Below, one piece after another: positions 6,680 to 10,765 of a stretch of 10,765 nt of DNA. The notes beneath the pieces were generated by a model. It had not been told where the DNA came from and did not search any database. It worked only from the letters and a program-made list of their open reading frames with translations. Within the stretch, counting starts at the first letter, position 1. Each line of letters starts with the position of its first letter. The DNA comes from JBBQIY01 sp964618405 (GTDB lineage: Bacteria; Verrucomicrobiota; Kiritimatiellia; RFP12; UBA3636). Both the position numbers and the translations under genes were made by a program. Where the stretch lies: positions 1-10,765 of the forward strand of contig CAZUAY010000132.1 in NCBI GenBank assembly GCA_964618405.1, read 5' to 3'.

Positions 6680-7039
6680 TCAGCCAACGCGTAAAACACT
6701 GTTCAGTGTTCCAAGGCCGTTTTGAGTCCAGTCGCGATCCGGATCTGGATCAAGCGTCCAAACGCCGTTGATCACGAACTTGTATTCATAGAGCCCAGGA
6801 ACCAGCGTAATCGTCGTCGTGAAAATCCCATTGCCCTGCTTGTCCACCAGCTTCTTATCCGTGGCCGACCAGTCATTAAACGATCCCGCCAAATAGACCG
6901 TACTGCCGGGTTCAACTTTAACAGAAAGCACAACGCGTTTCTTAGGTGCGGCATCCTTCGCAATGCAAGCTTTTTCAGAACCTGCTTTCACTGCACTTGA
7001 AGCCTTACGGCTTGTCTTTTTACTTGTTAAATCACTCAT
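6680..7039 (-). CDS. Stand-alone CBM48 (AMPK-type glycogen-binding) protein with basic tail
   Basis: 119-aa cytoplasmic protein. Residues about 35-119 form a CBM48 / isoamylase early-set domain: VYLAGSFNDWS (48-58), then GIFTTTITLVPGLYEYKFVINGVWTLDPD, with the Trp and Lys/Asn positions that contact alpha-glucan in the AMPK beta subunit. Residues 1-34 are a Lys/Ala/Ser-rich segment (KKTSRKASSAVKAG) like bacterial histone-H1-type tails, with no signal peptide. No catalytic domain is attached. Such short proteins are seen next to glycogen enzymes, but no glycogen gene is in view here. It converges on the pseudopilin with 22 bp between stops. A GTGAGG run lies 10 nt before the ATG and AAGG 3 nt before it. 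A 7-bp inverted repeat sits at 6695-6710 within its last codons. Confidence 0.85.
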   Translation of the reverse strand: MSDLTSKKTSRKASSAVKAGSEKACIAKDAAPKKRVVLSVKVEPGSTVYLAGSFNDWSATDKKLVDKQGNGIFTTTITLVPGLYEYKFVINGVWTLDPDPDRDWTQNGLGTLNSVLRVG

Positions 7040-7102
7040 ATGCCTTAACCCTCACTACTTTTTGATTGTGAAAGACATCTGATGCCTTTCGGATGTGTCC
7101 AT

Positions 7103-7131
7103 ATAGTACACCATACACCAAATCCGTTCAA
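7103..7131 (-). promoter_or_regulatory. Candidate sigma-70-type promoter of the CBM48 gene
   Basis: On the minus strand TTGAAC (7131..7126) and TACTAT (7108..7103) are separated by exactly 17 bp. Each hexamer matches 4 of 6 consensus bases. Transcription would begin near 7096, giving a leader of about 55 nt. If real, the CBM48 gene is transcribed separately from the peptide-binding-protein operon upstream. Confidence 0.35.
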
Positions 7132-7296
7132 GATTATTTAAGAACTCACTAAAAGATCTTAATCACGGAAATGTTGTGGCAGAAAAGCAGCACCGCGCTG
7201 GATTAAGTTTTATCTGCAGACCTTCGTCCATCCCCCAACCTGATGCGAATGCAATCTTGAACTTTTATGACGAATGCCTAATGCCCAATAACACCG

Positions 7297-9081
7297 TTAC
7301 CTCATTGTTTTTTCGCGTTCGATCCGTGCCGCAGGCTCACTTCTGGATTCCAGAGGTAGCATCCTCCAATGCTTTTCCACGCCATAGGGATAATCGTGCA
7401 TCACCAAGTTGCGTACCGAGGGGTTGAGAAGCAAGTTGTCACGCCGATGATAAAGAAAGATCCAAGGACAGTCCTCACGCACCATCTCCTGCATGTCAAC
7501 AATGCACTGCATGCGCTTCCCTAAATCAATCGTCTGTTCCGCCTCGTCATAAAGCGCATCATAGACAGGGTTCGCATAGTTAGCCCGATTCGGTCCTGGC
7601 GATGAATTCCGTCCGACAAAGAGTTGCATAAAGTTCAACGCCGAAGGATAATCCGACATCCAGCCAATCAAAAACATTTGCGCTTCCCGACGACTGACCT
7701 TGCGCAAAAACGACGGCCAATTGTTGTACTGCAACGCGACCACAATCCCGAGCTGATCCATGAATGCAGAAATTAATTCGGCATTTTCACGAACTTCTTG
7801 GTCCGTGCGCCCTACGTCCAGCGTCAACGTCAGACGTCTTCCCGTGGCAGGGTCTATTCCGCCTGGATACCCCGCCTCCGCAAGCAATACCTTCGCCTTC
7901 TCAAGATCAAACGCATACGCAAACGGCGTCTCCAGCTTGCCCTCAACCCCGGGAGGAAGCGGCCCGCTCGCCGAAACGACTCGCCCTTCGTTAAGTTTCT
8001 CCCACTGCATGGAATTGAACGCACAAGACATCGCCTGACGCAACTTACGATTCCCACCGACAACTGAATCGTCTAAATTAAATCCAACGTAGAACGTGTC
8101 AAGGCTCGGCTTCGACTCAAGCCGAATCCGCCGACGCTTCATCTCATCGGTCAACGTACCATCCTTGTTGATCACCGCATCCCAGTTATCGCGAGTAATT
8201 TCCCCTGCCACATCGAGCGCTCCATCAAGAAACAACAACCATCGAGTCGAAGCGTCATCAATAATCAGATAAATAATTCGATCGATAGGCTTGGCTCCTT
8301 CAGCGCCCGGAAGGATGGGGGTAGCATCGCGCGCGATGTCACGGCCGGGTCTACGCTCATACTCGAAGCGGTAGTTGCGGCGCCACTTAACAATCCGATA
8401 GGCACCCGATCCCACTTCAACAGATTCAAAGTCACGACCGTATCGTTCGACCGCCTCATGCGGGACGATGGCCGTAAACGACATCGCCAACACCCACAGA
8501 AAATCAAGCGAAGGTGCCGTGAGTTCAATCTGCAGTGTCTGATCATCAAGCACGCGGAGACCTGGAATATCCATAGCATAATCCGTCGGCGCCTCTAACT
8601 TCGACGCGTCGCGAAACGCCTCTATGCCGACAATTTTATTCTCAATCGTCCAGTACCCCGGCGATGACAGCTTGGCATCGGCGAGTCGCTTCATGGAGTA
8701 CACAAAGTCTGCGGCGATTAGCTCGCGTGTTCGTGGTACTCCTGTGGCAGAGTCTACACCCAGACACGGATCAGGGCCGAACTGAATTCCACGACGCAAT
8801 CGAAAAGTCAACGTCTTCCCATCATCCGAAATCGTCGGCACAGACTCTGCCACGCAACCGCGAAGCTGATACGGTCTGGCAAGATAATCGTATTCCAGCA
8901 AGGTCTCGTAAACCAGCGAAACACAGCGAGCCGCACCCACGGTCTCCGACTGAATGGGATCGAGTGACGACACACGGTCAATCGTTCGACGCAACACAGT
9001 TTCTCCACCGGCATGCAGACAAAAAATCGCCGCCACCAGCACCGCTACACAGCCAGCCCTAACACCCTTGAAAAATTTCAT
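7297..9081 (-). CDS. Periplasmic peptide-type solute-binding protein (SBP family 5)
   Basis: 594-aa exported protein of the OppA/DppA class. The first 26 residues form a Sec signal peptide (basic MKFFKGVRAG, hydrophobic VAVLVAAIF, cleavage near HAGG); there is no lipobox. The mature part shows the family order: SSLDPIQSETVGA..VYETLLEYD, then DDGKTLTFRLRRGIQFG, LIAADFVYSMKRL, VGSGAYRIVKWRR, a long lobe-II region, AEAGYPGG, and the C-terminal NFMQLFVGRNSSPGPNRANYANPVYDALYDEA. Length exceeds the roughly 535 aa typical of DppA, partly from an insert near 103-120. It would bind peptides or similar ligands outside the inner membrane, but no permease or ATPase genes lie beside it: the next gene on the same strand is the CBM48 gene. 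It starts by ATGA overlap with tatD and has a strong purine site (GGAGGGGGAGG). Ligand unknown. Confidence 0.9.
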   Translation of the reverse strand: MKFFKGVRAGCVAVLVAAIFCLHAGGETVLRRTIDRVSSLDPIQSETVGAARCVSLVYETLLEYDYLARPYQLRGCVAESVPTISDDGKTLTFRLRRGIQFGPDPCLGVDSATGVPRTRELIAADFVYSMKRLADAKLSSPGYWTIENKIVGIEAFRDASKLEAPTDYAMDIPGLRVLDDQTLQIELTAPSLDFLWVLAMSFTAIVPHEAVERYGRDFESVEVGSGAYRIVKWRRNYRFEYERRPGRDIARDATPILPGAEGAKPIDRIIYLIIDDASTRWLLFLDGALDVAGEITRDNWDAVINKDGTLTDEMKRRRIRLESKPSLDTFYVGFNLDDSVVGGNRKLRQAMSCAFNSMQWEKLNEGRVVSASGPLPPGVEGKLETPFAYAFDLEKAKVLLAEAGYPGGIDPATGRRLTLTLDVGRTDQEVRENAELISAFMDQLGIVVALQYNNWPSFLRKVSRREAQMFLIGWMSDYPSALNFMQLFVGRNSSPGPNRANYANPVYDALYDEAEQTIDLGKRMQCIVDMQEMVREDCPWIFLYHRRDNLLLNPSVRNLVMHDYPYGVEKHWRMLPLESRSEPAARIEREKTMR

Positions 9082-9929
9082 AATCCTCCCCCTCCTGTCT
9101 TCATCGGATCAATCCCGAACAAGCGCAAGGCGTTTGCCGTTGTCACGTTGGCACATTCAACCGGTGTTAGACCCAGCACCTCCGCAAGCTTAAGAGCTGT
9201 GTGGACAACCATCGCCGGTTCGTTGACGACACCTCGTTTCGGCGCTGGCGTCAGGTACGGACAATCCGTCTCCACCAGCAAGCGCTCGTGTGGCAGAGTG
9301 GAGACGGTGCCACGCAGGGGATCGGCATTCCTGAAAGTCAGGATTCCACTCACGCCGATCATCAAGCCAAGCTCAACAGCCGCGTCCGCAAACGGCGTGT
9401 CCCCCGTGAAACAATGGATCACACCCAGGCGAGCCTGTCGCCGCAAATCCTTCGACCCACTGCGCTCAAGAATCGCTAGCGTCTCGTCTGCGGCATCGCG
9501 ACTATGGATCGTGCAAGGCAGCCCGAGTTCCCCCGCCAGCAGCACCTGCGCTTCGAAAAGCGCTATTTGCGCCGCCTTCTCTGTCGCAGATGGCGACCGT
9601 GAAAAATCGAGCCCTATTTCACCAATCGCGCGCAGCACGATACCCGCATCTCCCAGACCACGCTGTAGGCTCCGCAAGATCATCAGAGACGCGTCGAGGC
9701 AGGGTGCAGACTCTGCCACCGTGAGTGCCATATCGCGGTCATAGCCCATCGCCAGTGAAACAAAATCTGGAAAGTGCTTGGCCATCGCGATAGCGCCGTC
9801 ATCAAGATCAGGGCCGCCGCCAACGGCGAGAAGACCGCAGAGACCCGCTGCTTGCGCGCGGGCGATCTGCGCGGTATGCTCGTTGCGCGATTCTCTCGGG
9901 AAATGGGCGTGTGAATCAAATAAGATCAT
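9078..9929 (-). CDS. tatD: TatD-family metal-dependent hydrolase/DNase
   Basis: 283-aa TIM-barrel metal hydrolase; characterised relatives are Mg2+-dependent 3'-5' DNases. Visible metal-site motifs: FDSHAHF (His7, His9), GEIGLDF (Glu104), IHSRDA (His142), IHCFTG (His172) and VETDCPYLTP (Asp222), followed by RGVVNEPAMV. The usual GxHP motif after the second strand is replaced by MGYDRDMAL (61-69), a departure from the classic TatD pattern. Start chosen at 9929 because MILFDSHAH is the normal family N-terminus; the reading frame continues 50 codons further upstream inside yggS. It overlaps yggS by 14 nt and the solute-binding protein by ATGA, so the three genes should be co-translated. All metal ligands are present, so activity is expected. 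Confidence 0.92.
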   Translation of the reverse strand: MILFDSHAHFPRESRNEHTAQIARAQAAGLCGLLAVGGGPDLDDGAIAMAKHFPDFVSLAMGYDRDMALTVAESAPCLDASLMILRSLQRGLGDAGIVLRAIGEIGLDFSRSPSATEKAAQIALFEAQVLLAGELGLPCTIHSRDAADETLAILERSGSKDLRRQARLGVIHCFTGDTPFADAAVELGLMIGVSGILTFRNADPLRGTVSTLPHERLLVETDCPYLTPAPKRGVVNEPAMVVHTALKLAEVLGLTPVECANVTTANALRLFGIDPMKTGGGGL

Positions 9930-10653
9930 CGGTATCAAGCGAGCGGACAGGCTTCCATGATGTGCGTTTGCCAAAGAGTGCCGTACCGACTCTGACGAAG
10001 GTGGCGCCCTCTTCCACGGCGACTTCAAAATCTGCTGACATCCCCATCGAAAGTTCGGTAAGGGGAATGCCAAACTCATCCGAAAGCGATACGCTCAACT
10101 CGCGCAGCTTCTTAAAATGAAGGCGGGACATTTCAGGATCTGGAACCCAAGGAGGAATCGTCATGAGCCCAACGAGGCGTAGACTACCGAGAGAAACCGC
10201 TTCTCTCACGGCTTCGTGAACCGTTTCGGGCGTAAAGCCGATTTTTGATGATTCGCCCGCAACATTAACTTCCAAAAGAATTTCAGGGCGATTCCCTGTT
10301 TCCTCTTGTACGCGGGCGATGTCGTTCAACAGCGGAATAGAATCAACGCTGTGAAGCGTTGTAAAAAGAGTGAGGGCTTGGCGCAGCTTATTTCGCTGAA
10401 GCCTACCGATGAAGTGCCACTCCGCAGAGCCGCACAATGGGGCTTTGGCGAGAGCCTCTTGAACGCGGTTCTCTCCGAGGATCGAAACGCCTGCGCGCAA
10501 GGCTTCGTCTATCGCTGTGGGCGGAACCGTTTTCGAAACGCCAACGAGACGCACCTCGCGGGCATCTCTTCCTGCGCGTTCGCAAGCGGACTCAATCCGT
10601 GTGTAAATATTCTGAAATCGTTTTTCTATTGTATCGTAAACTGTATTTTCCAT
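9916..10653 (-). CDS. yggS: PLP homeostasis protein, YggS/PLPBP family
   Basis: 245-aa cytoplasmic single-domain TIM barrel that binds pyridoxal 5'-phosphate and helps balance B6 vitamers and amino acids; it has no known enzymatic reaction. Key sequence: LVGVSKTVPP with Lys41 for the PLP Schiff base, LGENRVQEA, WHFIGRLQRNK, LHSVDS, EVNVAGESSKIGF, GLMTIPP, and the phosphate-binding end ELSMGMSADFEVAVEEGATFVRVGTALFG. The family's whole motif set is intact. Start: ATG at 10653 gives the usual length; an in-frame GTG at 10683 would add 10 residues. Neither has a clear Shine-Dalgarno. First gene of a yggS-tatD-SBP overlapping operon on this strand. yggS is often near cell-division or proline genes elsewhere, which is not the case here. 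Confidence 0.95.
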   Translation of the reverse strand: MENTVYDTIEKRFQNIYTRIESACERAGRDAREVRLVGVSKTVPPTAIDEALRAGVSILGENRVQEALAKAPLCGSAEWHFIGRLQRNKLRQALTLFTTLHSVDSIPLLNDIARVQEETGNRPEILLEVNVAGESSKIGFTPETVHEAVREAVSLGSLRLVGLMTIPPWVPDPEMSRLHFKKLRELSVSLSDEFGIPLTELSMGMSADFEVAVEEGATFVRVGTALFGKRTSWKPVRSLDTDDLI

Positions 10654-10702
10654 GACATGAGAATAGTGCACGAAAAACGGCACTGATGCAAGAAAAATGA
10701 AG

Positions 10703-10720
10703 GTAATCGGTGTAATCGGT
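10703..10720 (+). repeat. Two tandem copies of GTAATCGGT
   Basis: GTAATCGGT occurs twice without a gap. The second copy forms the left arm of the hairpin that follows, so the first copy could pair alternatively with the same right arm. Confidence 0.7.
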
Positions 10721-10750
10721 CAGGCACAGGGGGCTGTGCCGGACCGATTA
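10713..10750. repeat. Long inverted repeat upstream of yggS
   Basis: The arms are TAATCGGTC (10713-10721) with GACCGATTA (10742-10750) and GGCACAG (10723-10729) with CTGTGCC (10734-10740). They are separated by one A/G mismatch and closed by a GGGG loop: 16 base pairs in total. There is no T-run on either side. Candidate REP-like element, structured leader or protein-binding site. Confidence 0.75.
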
Positions 10751-10765
10751 AGTCGCTAGTCGCTA
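10751..10765. repeat. Heptanucleotide tandem repeat at the window edge
   Basis: AGTCGCT is present twice in tandem plus one further base when the sequence ends, immediately after the hairpin. It may be the beginning of a longer array outside the window. Confidence 0.5.

Noticed and set aside
6695..6710. Perfect inverted repeat AACACTGTTCAGTGTT as a terminator between convergent genes
   Set aside because: It sits inside the last codons of the CBM48 gene, is AT-rich with a 7-bp stem, and has no T-run on either strand.
7176..7427. Plus-strand 83-codon frame with a TGGCA...GCA sequence near its start resembling a sigma-54 site
   Set aside because: The -12 part is poor, the frame runs antisense into the binding-protein gene, and the translation has no recognisable features.
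9013..9744. Long plus-strand reading frame of 243 codons
   Set aside because: It lies antisense to tatD and the start of the binding-protein gene, whose motifs are clear. Its translation is Ser/Arg/Pro-rich and shows no family pattern.

Overview
The window reads as ordinary bacterial chromosome: densely packed genes, moderate GC, Shine-Dalgarno sites on some genes, and no phage, transposon, tRNA, rRNA or CRISPR signals. A split PilM/PilN/PilO assembly module, an N-methylated pseudopilin and a stand-alone glycogen-binding (CBM48) protein with a histone-like basic tail would fit a Gram-negative PVC-type bacterium (Verrucomicrobiota, Kiritimatiellota or Lentisphaerota). This lineage guess is weak and rests on gene content only.

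Left part (1-2335, minus strand): a translationally coupled operon of an actin-like PilM, a PilN with the INLL motif, and a PilO/GspM-like protein. Each stop codon overlaps the next start by four bases (ATGA, GTGA, ATGA). The last overlap indicates a further gene running off the left edge. Together these should form the inner-membrane alignment platform of a type IV pilus or type II secretion machine.

Middle (2336-5117): a structured divergent intergenic region of about 400 bp holds two copies of a 67-70 bp repeat, three strong hairpins, two operator-like palindromes and a good sigma-54-type -24/-12 element 40 bp before the next gene. It is followed by two plus-strand signalling genes. The first is PAS-PAS-DHp and the second is an HD-GYP-associated N-terminal-like domain plus a degenerate DHp. 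Neither carries a histidine-kinase ATPase domain, and the second has Gln at the phospho-His position. This pair is the most unusual content of the window.

Centre (5118-7296): type I mannose-6-phosphate isomerase (manA), a pseudopilin 5 nt behind it, then the convergent minus-strand CBM48 gene with its own promoter-like sequence.

Right part (7297-10653, minus strand): an overlapping yggS - tatD - peptide-binding-protein operon (PLP homeostasis, TatD metal-dependent nuclease, and a family 5 periplasmic solute-binding protein). No permease or ATPase genes are visible for the binding protein. The right edge (10684-10765) has a long hairpin flanked by two short tandem repeats.
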